Positions 16,613-24,620 are shown, numbered from the stretch's first letter. The stretch is DNA of 25,044 bases from JAYUHK01 sp043767025 (GCA_043767025.1 JAYUHK010000059.1:1-25044), one strand, 5' to 3'. Program-made: numbers and translations. The notes: generated by a model not told the origin, from the letters alone.

Positions 16613-18997
16613 ATGAATAAAAAAGACCTATCAGAAGCCGATATAAAAGAGAAGTTTATCACACCTGCTTTGATAAAAGCAGGTTGGGACGAGCAGACTC
16701 AACTTGGACGTGAAATATTTTTTACAGATGGACGCATTTATGTAAAAGGGAAAATTACTGCAAGGGGAAAAAGAAAATTTGCAGATTATATTTTGTTTTA
16801 CAAACCAAATGTTCCTATTGCAATAATTGAAGCAAAAGATAACAACCATTCTTTAAAAGCTGGAATTCAACAAGCATTGGGCTATGCTATCACTTTGGAC
16901 ATTCCTTTTATATTCAGTAGCAACGGAGACGGTTTTTATTTTCACGACAAAACAATAACAGACGGCAACATTGAAACCGAAATAAGGCTTGACGAATTCC
17001 CAAGCCCAACACAACTTTGGGAGAAATACAAAAAGTACAAAGGAATTGAGACAAAGGAAGTAGAAAACGTAGTTTCAACTGATTATTTTTTAGACGGCTC
17101 TGGTCGTTCCCCAAGATACTACCAACAAATTGCTATTAACAGAACTATTGAAGCAGTCGCAAAAAAGCAAGAGAGAATTTTGTTAGTAATGGCAACAGGA
17201 ACAGGAAAAACTTACACAGCGTTTCAAATTATATACAGACTTTGGAAAAGTGGAGCAAAAAAGCGAACTCTTTTTTTAGCAGACAGAACTTCACTTATTG
17301 ACCAAACAGCAAGAGGAGATTTTAGGCATTTCAAAGATGCTATGACAATCATTAAGCACAAACAAATTGATACAGCTTACAATGTGTATTTAGCCTTGTA
17401 TCAAGGTTTGTCAGACAGCAAATCAGACGATGCTTACAAACAATTTAGTCCAGAGTTTTTTGATTTAATTGTAGTCGATGAGTGCCACCGTGGAAGTGCA
17501 AAAGAAGATAGCAAGTGGCGTGAAATTTTAGACTATTTTAAAACCGCCACACATTTAGGAATGACAGCAACGCCAAAAGAAACAACTGAAACCTCAAACA
17601 TTCATTATTTTGGCGAACCTGTTTATACCTATTCTTTAAGACAAGGAATTGACGACGGTTTTCTTGCACCTTACAAAGTAATAAAAGTTACGCTTGATAT
17701 TGATGCCGAGGGTTGGCGACCAACAAAAGGCTTTTTAGACAAAAACGGAAATCCAGTTGAAGATAGAATTTACAACCGAACCGACTTTGATAAAAATATT
17801 GTAGTTGATGAACGTAGAGAATTAGTAGCCAAAAAAATCACTGAATTTCTAAAAGGAAATGACCGATTTGCAAAGACTATTGTTTTTTGTATTGATATTG
17901 AACATGCCGAAGGCATGAGAACAGCATTGGCTAACGCCAATGCAGATTTGGTTGCTCAAAATAATAAATATGTAATGCAAATTACAGGCGATAACGAAGA
18001 AGGGAAAAGAGAGTTAGACAGTTTTATAAATCCAAGTGAACGCTATCCAGTTATTGCAACTACTTCAAAATTAATGACTACTGGCGTTGATGCTCAAACT
18101 TGTAAACTTATTGTATTGGATAGCAATATTGGTTCGCCAACCGAATTTAAACAAATTATTGGTAGAGGAACTCGTATAAATGAAGAATATGGAAAAACGT
18201 ATTTTACCATAATGGATTTCAGAAATGTAACCAATCTTTTTGCAGACCCTAATTTTGACGGCGACCCTGTAATGATAAAAGAAGTTACAGAAGACGATGA
18301 CATTTCTGAAACAGATGATGAAACAACAGACGAACCAATTATTGATGTGGTTGATGGTGGAGATGTAAATTTTCCGACACCCGAATATCCAATGGTTACT
18401 GGTGGTGGTTTTATTGTTGCTGAACCTAACCCAAGAGAAAAAATTAGAGTGAATGGGGTTGAAGTAAAAATTGTTAATGAACGAGTACAATATTTAGGAG
18501 CAGATGGACGAATAATTACCGAAAGTTTAAAAGATTACACCAAGAAAAACGTAATTGAACGATACGCAACTTTGGAAACTTTTTTAAATTCATGGAAAAA
18601 TGCTGACAAGAAAAAAGCTATTGTTGAAATATTAGAACAACAAGGAATTTTCTTTGAAGCATTAAAAGAAGAAATCGGCAAAGATTTTGACCCTTTTGAT
18701 TTGATTTGTCATGTAGCTTTTGAAGCCAAACCATTGACCCGTAAGGAAAGAGCAAACAACGTAAAGAAAAGAAACTACTTTACTAAATATGGCGAAAAAG
18801 CACAAGAAGTAATAAAAAGTTTATTGGACAAATACGCAAATGATGATTTACTCACTATTGAAAGTTTAGATGTTTTGAAACTTGACCCTTTAAATAAATT
18901 AGGCTCGCCACTTGAAATAATAAAAGCTTTTGGCGGCAAAGAAAAATACGTACAAGCATTAAAAGAATTAGAAAACGAACTTTATAAAGCAGCATAA
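16613..18997 (+). CDS. hsdR: Type I restriction enzyme R subunit (HsdR)
   Basis: This 794-residue motor and nuclease subunit translocates DNA and cuts unmodified DNA. An N-terminal PD-ExK-type nuclease is visible (D58 in FADYILF, E73 and K75 in IIEAK). SF2 helicase motifs follow: Walker A MATGTGKT (about 193-200), DECH (289-292), motif III GMTATP and motif VI IIGRGTRI (near 515-522). A C-terminal EcoEI-type helical domain lies at about 650-790. An acidic linker (DDDISETDDETTDEP) joins motor and C-terminus. The length suits the EcoEI-like subfamily rather than the roughly 1100-residue EcoKI type. It is the first gene of the operon, three bases ahead of hsdM. AT-rich codon use differs from the flanking genes and suggests horizontal acquisition. 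Confidence 0.95.
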   Translation: MNKKDLSEADIKEKFITPALIKAGWDEQTQLGREIFFTDGRIYVKGKITARGKRKFADYILFYKPNVPIAIIEAKDNNHSLKAGIQQALGYAITLDIPFIFSSNGDGFYFHDKTITDGNIETEIRLDEFPSPTQLWEKYKKYKGIETKEVENVVSTDYFLDGSGRSPRYYQQIAINRTIEAVAKKQERILLVMATGTGKTYTAFQIIYRLWKSGAKKRTLFLADRTSLIDQTARGDFRHFKDAMTIIKHKQIDTAYNVYLALYQGLSDSKSDDAYKQFSPEFFDLIVVDECHRGSAKEDSKWREILDYFKTATHLGMTATPKETTETSNIHYFGEPVYTYSLRQGIDDGFLAPYKVIKVTLDIDAEGWRPTKGFLDKNGNPVEDRIYNRTDFDKNIVVDERRELVAKKITEFLKGNDRFAKTIVFCIDIEHAEGMRTALANANADLVAQNNKYVMQITGDNEEGKRELDSFINPSERYPVIATTSKLMTTGVDAQTCKLIVLDSNIGSPTEFKQIIGRGTRINEEYGKTYFTIMDFRNVTNLFADPNFDGDPVMIKEVTEDDDISETDDETTDEPIIDVVDGGDVNFPTPEYPMVTGGGFIVAEPNPREKIRVNGVEVKIVNERVQYLGADGRIITESLKDYTKKNVIERYATLETFLNSWKNADKKKAIVEILEQQGIFFEALKEEIGKDFDPFDLICHVAFEAKPLTRKERANNVKKRNYFTKYGEKAQEVIKSLLDKYANDDLLTIESLDVLKLDPLNKLGSPLEIIKAFGGKEKYVQALKELENELYKAA

Positions 18998-19000
18998 AAA

Positions 19001-20431
19001 ATGGCAAATGTAGGTGCTGTAATCAGCAGTATAAGAAACATAATGAGGCAAGACAGAGGTATCTCTGGCGATGCGCAACGATTAGAGCAATTAGGTTGGA
19101 TGTTGTTCCTGAAAATAATGGACGACAAAGACCAAGAATTGGAAGTAATAAAAGACAACTATGTTTCTGTTATTCCCGAAAAATTTCAATGGAGAAATTG
19201 GGCAACCAATCCCGAAGGGATAACAGGAGATGATCTTTTATCTTTTATAGATAGTAACGAATTGACTAATAAAGGACTATTTTTATCCTTACGAGAACTA
19301 AAAAGTACGACAAATCCGAAACGAGCGATGATAGCCAAAGAGGTGTTTGATGGTACCAATAACTACATGAAAAGTGGTTATGAAATGCGAAAAGTAATCA
19401 ACAAACTCAACGAAATTGACTTTACCAAATCAGAGGACAAACACGTTTTTGGGAATATTTACGAAAGCATATTACAAGAATTGCGTGATGCAGGAAACAA
19501 AGGCGAATATTATACGCCAAGAGCTGTAACGCAATTAATGACCATGATGACAGACCCAAAATTGGGCGAAAAAGTGCTTGACCCAGCCGCTGGAACTGGT
19601 GGTTTTTTGTCGGCTGCAATTGACCATGTGAGAGAAAATTATGTAAAAACAGTTGATGATGAAGCGATTTTACAAACTTCAATTACAGGTTGGGAATTAA
19701 AGCCAGTAGCGTATGTGTTGGGCTTAACCAACTTAATATTACACGAAATTGATGTGCCTGACTATCATTATATAGACAGTCTAAAAAAAGAGTACAACGG
19801 TATCGGCAAAAAAGACCAAGTAGATGTAATCCTTGCCAATCCACCATTTGGCGCAAGTATTGCCGACGGCGTAGAAACCAACTTTCCTGCAACGTATAGG
19901 TGTAAAGAAAGTGCAGATTTGTTCATCATTCTTATGTTGCAACTTTTGAAACACAACGGCAGATGCGCCATTGTGTTGCCCGACGGCTCTATCACGGGCG
20001 ATGGCGTAAAAGCACGAATAAGAGAAAAACTACTGACCGACTGCAACCTGCACACCATTATCAGGCTGCCGCAAAGTACTTTTTTTCCCGCTACCGTCAG
20101 TACCAATTTACTTTTTTTTGATAAAGGCGAACCCACCAAAGATATTTGGTATTACCAACACAAACTGCCCGAAAGTCAAAAATCGTATTCCAAAACAAAA
20201 GTTATTCAGTTTGAAGAGTTTAAACCAATCGTTGAGTGGTGGAACAACCGTACCGAAAGCGAAGTTTGCTGGAAAGTCAAATTTGATGACCTTAAAAACT
20301 TTGATTTGGATATTAAAAACACAAACAAAGTAGAAGAAGAAACGATTTACGACCGCAAAACAATCATCGAAAAACTCGAAAAATCGATGAACCGGAGTAT
20401 TGAAATCATCAACGAACTAAAAAACAGTTGA
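19001..20431 (+). CDS. hsdM: Type I DNA methyltransferase subunit (HsdM)
   Basis: This 476-residue N6-adenine methyltransferase has an N-terminal helical domain (about 5-130, with GDAQRLEQLGWMLFLKIMDD). The SAM-binding motif I is DPAAGTGG (about 194-201), and the catalytic motif IV is NPPF (280-283). The C-terminal part would contact HsdS. The motifs are intact, so the modification activity is probably functional. It begins three bases after the hsdR stop. Its TGA is followed by a single base and then the ATG of a transposase-like gene, so the usual hsdM-hsdS adjacency has been broken by about 740 bp. Confidence 0.95.
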   Translation: MANVGAVISSIRNIMRQDRGISGDAQRLEQLGWMLFLKIMDDKDQELEVIKDNYVSVIPEKFQWRNWATNPEGITGDDLLSFIDSNELTNKGLFLSLRELKSTTNPKRAMIAKEVFDGTNNYMKSGYEMRKVINKLNEIDFTKSEDKHVFGNIYESILQELRDAGNKGEYYTPRAVTQLMTMMTDPKLGEKVLDPAAGTGGFLSAAIDHVRENYVKTVDDEAILQTSITGWELKPVAYVLGLTNLILHEIDVPDYHYIDSLKKEYNGIGKKDQVDVILANPPFGASIADGVETNFPATYRCKESADLFIILMLQLLKHNGRCAIVLPDGSITGDGVKARIREKLLTDCNLHTIIRLPQSTFFPATVSTNLLFFDKGEPTKDIWYYQHKLPESQKSYSKTKVIQFEEFKPIVEWWNNRTESEVCWKVKFDDLKNFDLDIKNTNKVEEETIYDRKTIIEKLEKSMNRSIEIINELKNS

Positions 20432-20432
20432 A

Positions 20433-20906
20433 ATGCCATTTGTAAAAGTATATATTCATTTTGTGTGGAGTACCAAAAACAGAGTTCCTTTTTTAAACTC
20501 AAAAGAACTTCGCTTAAAAGTATGGAATCATATCAGAGCAAATGCCAAAGAAAAAGGTATTTTTATCGATTTCATAAATGGATATTCCGACCATTGCCAT
20601 TGTTTGGTTTCATTAGGCACTGACTAAACTATTCACAAAACGATACAGCTAATAAAAGGAGAATCTGCTTTTTGGATAAATAAAAACAATTTGCTTGCTG
20701 AATTCCCTCCATTTTCAAATGGAGGAGTACAAAAATTTGAATGGCAAGACGAGTATTTTGCAGTTTCTGTGTCAGAATCTGTTATTGACAAAGTAAGAAA
20801 TTATATTAAAAATCAAGAGGAGCATCATAGTAAAAAAACATTTCAACAAGAATATGATGAATTTATTTTAAAATATGGATTTGAAAGGATCAAAGATTTT
20901 GGCTAA
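20433..20906 (+). pseudogene. REP-associated IS200-like tyrosine transposase (RAYT) with an in-frame stop
   Basis: The frame from ATG 20433 to TAA 20906 has 157 codons before the final stop and is interrupted once, by TAA at codon 65 (20625-20627). The sense fragment before it carries the HUH motif H54-C55-H56 (context YSDHCHCLV). After it, in the same frame, come KTIQLIKGESAFWINK, the block EWQDEYFAVSVSES and the catalytic-Tyr region (Y124 in NYIKNQEEHH), all typical of the Y1/IS200 transposase family. CAA (Gln) is the likely ancestral codon. A hairpin at 20706-20725 adds an apparent in-frame insertion (about residues 90-100). The final stop lies inside another hairpin. Catalytic residues are all kept, so inactivation is probably recent, unless the stop is read through. 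It starts one base after hsdM. Confidence 0.85.
20706..20725 (+). repeat. REP-like hairpin inside the transposase reading frame
   Basis: CCTCCATT (20706-20713) and AATGGAGG (20718-20725) form a perfect 8-bp stem around loop TTCA, preceded by TGAATTC. It encodes the segment PPFSNGG, which lies where relatives usually run directly from WINKN to KFEWQDEYF. It therefore looks like an in-frame REP insertion. Confidence 0.65.
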
Positions 20907-21113
20907 AGCCAAATATTCGATTGCATATTGTTGTCCTCCTGCTGAAGCAGGAGGCAATTCAAGGACAGAAACAATTCAAATTATATTCAATAGATTTATC
21001 CTGTTTGTTGGGAAAATTATATTCAATAGAAACGGGATTTATTCCAGTCCTATATTGAATAGAAACGGGATTTATCCCGTTTATTAAGAAAACAACCAAA
21101 GGCTTTAGCCAAA
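20898..21113. repeat. REP-like hairpin cluster between the RAYT and hsdS
   Basis: Several short hairpins share TTTA or TTCA loops (TAAA or TGAA when inverted). At 20898-20913 TTTGGC/GCCAAA is inverted and overlaps the transposase stop. At 20935-20954 CCTCCTGC/GCAGGAGG is inverted, with guide TTGAATTG on the complementary strand. At 21063-21082 AAACGGGAT/ATCCCGTTT is preceded by TTGAATAG. A degenerate sister of that unit at about 21028-21045 belongs to a 25-bp direct repeat (21018-21042 and 21051-21075, one mismatch, 33-bp period). A weak GGC-TTTA-GCC lies at 21101-21110. The layout, a guide of TTGAAT(A/T)G at the foot of a small palindrome next to a RAYT, is the known REP/RAYT arrangement. 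Confidence 0.75.
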
Positions 21114-21169
21114 TTTATTACGAAACTCCACGAAATTTTTGAAATCTGGGAGAATAAACAAACGGAATT

Positions 21170-22597
21170 ATGAGTTGGAAAGAAGTAAAATTGGGCGAGA
21201 TTTGTACCATTACCAAAGGCGAAACTGGTATTATGAAAGCCATTGATGGCGATTATACAATGGTTACACTTGGCGAAGAAAATAAAACTCATAATGATTT
21301 TCAATTTGACACAAAAGCAGTAATTATTCAATTAGTATCTTCAACAGGGCATGGTCATGCGAGCATGAAGAGAGTAAAGTATTGCGAAGGAAAATTTGCG
21401 TTGGGAACTATTTTGTGCGCGGTAATTCCCAAAGATGAGAATTTTGTTTTGGCAAAATACTTACATATTTATTTGCACAAAAATAGAGAACGGCTTTTAG
21501 TTTCAATTATGAGAGGTGCCGCAAATGTAAGTTTGCCAATTAAAAGAATTTATGATGTAGAAGTACTTGTACCCGATTTAGAAACGCAAAAGAAAATAAT
21601 TAAAAATTTCCAAAGTGTTGAGGAAAAAGCAAATGTGCTTTCCACCGAAACCAAAACCCAAGCTCAACTCCTCATTCAGCTCCGCCAATCTATTTTGCAA
21701 GATGCCATACAAGGCAAACTAACCGAAGGCTGGCGAAACGAAAATATTTTGGCTAAAGCCAATGATGCTATTTATTTTCCGTCGGATAAATCCGACGGCA
21801 ATTCAAAATCCGACGGCAATTCCGAATATTTGAATAGGAATGTGGCTTTAGCCCATTCCCAAAATACCCGTTCCGAAAATGGCGAACAATTATTACAACG
21901 AATAAAAGCCGAAAAATTGAATAGGCACGGTGTTTTAACCCGTGCCAAAAAAGAAAAACCTTTGCCACCCATTAGCAAAGACGAAATTCCTTTTGAACTC
22001 CCCGAGGGTTGGGTCTGGTGTAGAGGATATGATTTATTTATGCCAATGGAATTCAAACGACCAACTGGAGATAAATTTGGTTATATAGATATTGCTTCAA
22101 TTGATAATAAAAATCATCGGCTAACTGAACCTCGTTATATTCCTGTTGCAGAAGCCCCTGGCAGAGCAAGCAGAAAAGTATATGGAGGAAGCACCTTATT
22201 TTCATTGGTAAGACCATATCTTGGAAATATAGCATTCGTAGAAGACGAATATTCAGACTGCATCGCTTCAACTGGTTTTTTTGTCTGTACCCCTTTTAGC
22301 TATGTATTCCCTAAATATTTATATAGCCTTATGATTTCGGGATATGTAATTCAAGGTCTAAATAGTTTTATGAAAGGAGTTAATTCGCCTTCGATTAATA
22401 CCGATGATATTTTAAATTTTATTTATCCTTTACCGCCTCTTGCCGAGCAGCAAGCTATTGTAGAAAAAGTGGAGGTTTTACTGACAAAATGCGATGAATT
22501 AAGCGAAGAAATAGAAAGCCTTGACAAACACGGAAAGACCTTATTAAAAGCCATGTTCAACGAAACATTTGAAACAAAACAAGCAATAACAGCATGA
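21170..22597 (+). CDS. hsdS: Type I restriction-modification specificity subunit (HsdS) with REP-derived in-frame insert
   Basis: This 475-residue subunit chooses the bipartite DNA target. The layout is TRD1 (about 1-150), central conserved helix (about 150-190, QAQLLIQLRQSILQDAIQGKLTEGWR), an unusual segment (about 192-255), TRD2 (about 268-415, starting EIPFELPEGWVW) and C-terminal conserved helix (about 418-470, PLPPLAEQQAIVEKVEVLL). In relatives the central helix runs quickly into a segment like ENGEQLLQRIKAEK and KPLPPI. Here about 40 residues, including SDKSDGNSKSDGNSEYLNRN, intervene, and HGVLTRA sits just after the KAEK motif. At DNA level these are REP-like hairpins, with the frame kept. 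Both TRDs and both helices are intact, so the protein may function with an enlarged linker. Recognition sequence unknown. Confidence 0.93.
   Translation: MSWKEVKLGEICTITKGETGIMKAIDGDYTMVTLGEENKTHNDFQFDTKAVIIQLVSSTGHGHASMKRVKYCEGKFALGTILCAVIPKDENFVLAKYLHIYLHKNRERLLVSIMRGAANVSLPIKRIYDVEVLVPDLETQKKIIKNFQSVEEKANVLSTETKTQAQLLIQLRQSILQDAIQGKLTEGWRNENILAKANDAIYFPSDKSDGNSKSDGNSEYLNRNVALAHSQNTRSENGEQLLQRIKAEKLNRHGVLTRAKKEKPLPPISKDEIPFELPEGWVWCRGYDLFMPMEFKRPTGDKFGYIDIASIDNKNHRLTEPRYIPVAEAPGRASRKVYGGSTLFSLVRPYLGNIAFVEDEYSDCIASTGFFVCTPFSYVFPKYLYSLMISGYVIQGLNSFMKGVNSPSINTDDILNFIYPLPPLAEQQAIVEKVEVLLTKCDELSEEIESLDKHGKTLLKAMFNETFETKQAITA
21749..21946. repeat. REP-like hairpins embedded in the hsdS coding sequence
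   Basis: Four hairpins lie inside the gene. Inverted: 21749-21762 (TTGGC-TAAA-GCCAA) and 21779-21798 (CCGTCGGAT/ATCCGACGG, guide TTGAATTG on the complementary strand). Forward: 21837-21859 (GGAATG-T-GGC/GCCCATTCC, loop TTTA, guide TTTGAATAG) and 21924-21946 (GGCACGG-T-GT/ACCCGTGCC, loop TTTA, guide TTGAATAG). A 15-bp direct repeat of a half unit (21790-21804 and 21808-21822) has an 18-bp period and so duplicates six codons in frame. Loops and guides match the cluster beside the RAYT. Confidence 0.75.
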
Positions 22598-22717
22598 CCG
22601 AAAAGGGCGAACACCTAACATCGGTTTTGCAAAAGTGGGGCTGTGAAGTGCTAAATTGAACATTTGTGATTCTAATTACCCGCCTTCGCCAAGCCTTAAT
22701 ACGTTAGTAAACTCATA

Positions 22718-22764
22718 AAAAAAAATAAAGCCTACCAAACAGACGTTTGGTAGGCTTTATTTTT
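22718..22764. terminator. Bidirectional terminator shared by hsdS and the M42 peptidase gene
   Basis: A perfect 20-bp inverted repeat (22721-22740 with 22745-22764, core AAAGCCTACCAAAC) surrounds loop AGAC. It has A-rich sequence on the left and T-rich on the right, so either convergent transcript meets a stem followed by U. Its right arm overlaps the stop codon of the minus-strand peptidase gene. Confidence 0.9.
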
Positions 22765-23851
22765 ACTCAATTTCAAAATATTTGAAATTGTGATTGGCTT
22801 CGATTTTGAGCAGCGATTCGTAAATCAAACGAATGACGTTGGCAACATCTTCTTTTTCTGCCATCTCGACCGTCGTGTGCATATAACGCAACGGCAACGA
22901 AATCAATGCCGACGGAACACCGCCGTTGGAGTACGCAAACGCATCGGTGTCCGTACCCGTCGAGCGAGAACTTGCCTCGCGCTGAAACGGTATTTCGTTG
23001 GCTTCGGCAGCTTCTATAATCAGGCTCAAAAGTTTGTTATGCACAGCAGGTCCGTAGGTCAGAGAAGGTCCCAAGCCGCATTTTACATCGCCTTCGGTCT
23101 TCGCAGTTATCATCGGCGTATGCGTGTCGTGGGTGACATCGGTGACTATGGCGACGTGCGGACGGATAGTTTGCGTAATCATTTCGGCACCGCGCAAACC
23201 GATTTCTTCTTGCACCGAATTGACGACATAGAGCGAAAATGGCAACTCGATTTTGTTTTCGTGGAGCAGCCTTGCTACTTCGGCTATGCAAAATCCGCCC
23301 ATGCGATTGTCGAGTGCGCGACCGCAGTAATATCGGTCGTTAAGTACCGTAAATTCGTCCTCAAACGTTATCACACAGCCAACGTGAACGCCCATGTCGA
23401 GGATTTCGGCTTTGGTTTTTGCACCAATATCGATAAAAATATTATCCAAAGCGGGTTTGAATTGCTCGTCTTTTCCTTTGCGCAAGTGGATAGCTGGAAA
23501 GCCAAAAACCCCTTTCACGATGCCTTTTTTGGTATGAATATTGACTCGCTTGGCGGGCGCAATGTAGTGGTCGGAGCCGCCGTTGCGAATGACATTGATG
23601 AACCCGTCGTCGCTGATGTGATTGACGAACCACGATATTTCGTCTGCGTGTCCTTCTATCACGACCCGAAACGGTTTGTCGGGATTGATGATACCGTAAG
23701 CCGTCCCGTAGTTGTCTATGTGCCGCTCGTGGACGAATGGCTTGATATATTCGAGCCAAATTTTTTGTCCTTCGGCTTCAAAGCCTGTTGGCGAGGCGTT
23801 GTTGATGTATTTTTTTAGAAAAACTTCCGATTGTTCGTTGATTATCGTCAT
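22763..23851 (-). CDS. M42 family metalloaminopeptidase (tetrahedral aminopeptidase type)
   Basis: This 362-residue cytosolic di-metal peptidase family member has all expected ligands or catalytic residues. They are H68 with D70 (GHADE), D181 (RALDNRMGG), E215/E216 (QEEIGLRG), D238 (VTDVTH) and H325 (YMHTTVEM). Members such as TET and FrvX form dodecamers and trim short peptides, although some have endoglucanase or deblocking labels in databases. Its length is normal. It starts 49 bases after the pyrE stop on the same strand with no promoter element in the gap, so it is probably the second gene of a pyrE operon. The pairing with pyrE has no obvious metabolic link. Confidence 0.93.
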   Translation of the reverse strand: MTIINEQSEVFLKKYINNASPTGFEAEGQKIWLEYIKPFVHERHIDNYGTAYGIINPDKPFRVVIEGHADEISWFVNHISDDGFINVIRNGGSDHYIAPAKRVNIHTKKGIVKGVFGFPAIHLRKGKDEQFKPALDNIFIDIGAKTKAEILDMGVHVGCVITFEDEFTVLNDRYYCGRALDNRMGGFCIAEVARLLHENKIELPFSLYVVNSVQEEIGLRGAEMITQTIRPHVAIVTDVTHDTHTPMITAKTEGDVKCGLGPSLTYGPAVHNKLLSLIIEAAEANEIPFQREASSRSTGTDTDAFAYSNGGVPSALISLPLRYMHTTVEMAEKEDVANVIRLIYESLLKIEANHNFKYFEIE

Positions 23852-23900
23852 AAACGAATGTATATTTTTTAGTTAAAAATTTTTTAATATTTTGGTCAGA

Positions 23901-24530
23901 TTATTCGTTTCCGAATCGTTCTGGGTGCTTGCGCCACGCCTGCAATACTTCGGTTTCGGCAGCAGAAACGTAGCCCTTTCGGACGGCTTCTGCTATCAAA
24001 GCATCGTAGTTGGTCAATGTTTTGAGGCGATATTGCCCTTTTTCAAAAAGTGTGGTCGAGGACTCGAATCCGTAAGTAAATATCGCCAAAATGCCGGCAA
24101 TATTACAGCCCGCAGCTTGCACCGCTTCTACTACTTGAAGCGAACTTCCGCCCGTCGAAATCAAATCTTCTACTATCAGGACGTTTTGCCCTGCATGAAG
24201 CTCGCCTTCGATAAGATTTTGCCGCCCGTGTTCTTTGGGTTTATTTCTAACATAAGCAAAAGGCAAGCCAAGTGCATCGGCGAGCATCATTCCGTGAGGA
24301 ATTCCAGCCGTAGCCACTCCTGCGACTGCATCAATATCATCAAACTCCCCCGACTTTTCGACCAATCTTTTCTTCACCAAATCTCTTACTTTGGGGTGAG
24401 AGAGGATAATGCGATTGTCGCAATAAATAGGCGAAAGCAAGCCAGAAGCCCAAGTAAAAGGCGTTTTGGTATTGAGTTTGATGGCTTTTATTTCCAACAA
24501 TTTGGCGGCAATTTCGGAGGCGATGGGCAT
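23901..24530 (-). CDS. pyrE: Orotate phosphoribosyltransferase
   Basis: This 209-residue enzyme makes orotidine 5'-phosphate from orotate and PRPP, the fifth step of pyrimidine synthesis. The PRPP-binding motif LIVEDLISTGGSS lies at 118-130. The catalytic-loop residues R95, K97, K99 and H101 (RNKPKEHGRQN) are present, and the N-terminal region has the usual TPFTWASGLLSPIYCDNR segment. Length and motif spacing are those of bacterial PyrE. It is the first gene of a minus-strand operon with the M42 peptidase. A well-formed promoter lies about 60 bases upstream of the ATG. Confidence 0.96.
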   Translation of the reverse strand: MPIASEIAAKLLEIKAIKLNTKTPFTWASGLLSPIYCDNRIILSHPKVRDLVKKRLVEKSGEFDDIDAVAGVATAGIPHGMMLADALGLPFAYVRNKPKEHGRQNLIEGELHAGQNVLIVEDLISTGGSSLQVVEAVQAAGCNIAGILAIFTYGFESSTTLFEKGQYRLKTLTNYDALIAEAVRKGYVSAAETEVLQAWRKHPERFGNE

Positions 24531-24589
24531 AAAAATCTTTTAAATTTGATACAGGAACGCAGGGAAATAATTTATTTGGACAAAAAACG

Positions 24590-24620
24590 CAAAGTTACGA
24601 TTTTGCTTTTCAAAGTGCAA
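24590..24620 (-). promoter_or_regulatory. Promoter of pyrE and the M42 peptidase gene
   Basis: On the minus strand a -7 element TAACTTTG (plus 24597-24590) is preceded at a 20-base spacing by TTG (plus 24620-24618). This fits the Bacteroidota TTTG/TTG, 19-21, TAnnTTTG arrangement. The predicted leader is about 50 nt. The -7 sequence is identical to the one in front of arfB. Confidence 0.65.

Noticed and set aside
17900..17925. Perfect hairpin CATGCC-GAA-GGCATG within hsdR
   Set aside because: It encodes the ordinary helicase segment IEHAEGMRTA found in relatives and lacks the TTYA loop and guide of the REP-like units.
20898..21113. The repeat cluster before hsdS as a CRISPR array
   Set aside because: Units are palindromes in both orientations with irregular spacing and no constant-length unique spacers; no cas genes are nearby.
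22790..23818. Plus-strand open frame of 342 codons opposite the M42 gene
   Set aside because: It is the antisense shadow of a gene with all catalytic residues; its translation is Phe/Val/Arg-rich with no recognisable domain.
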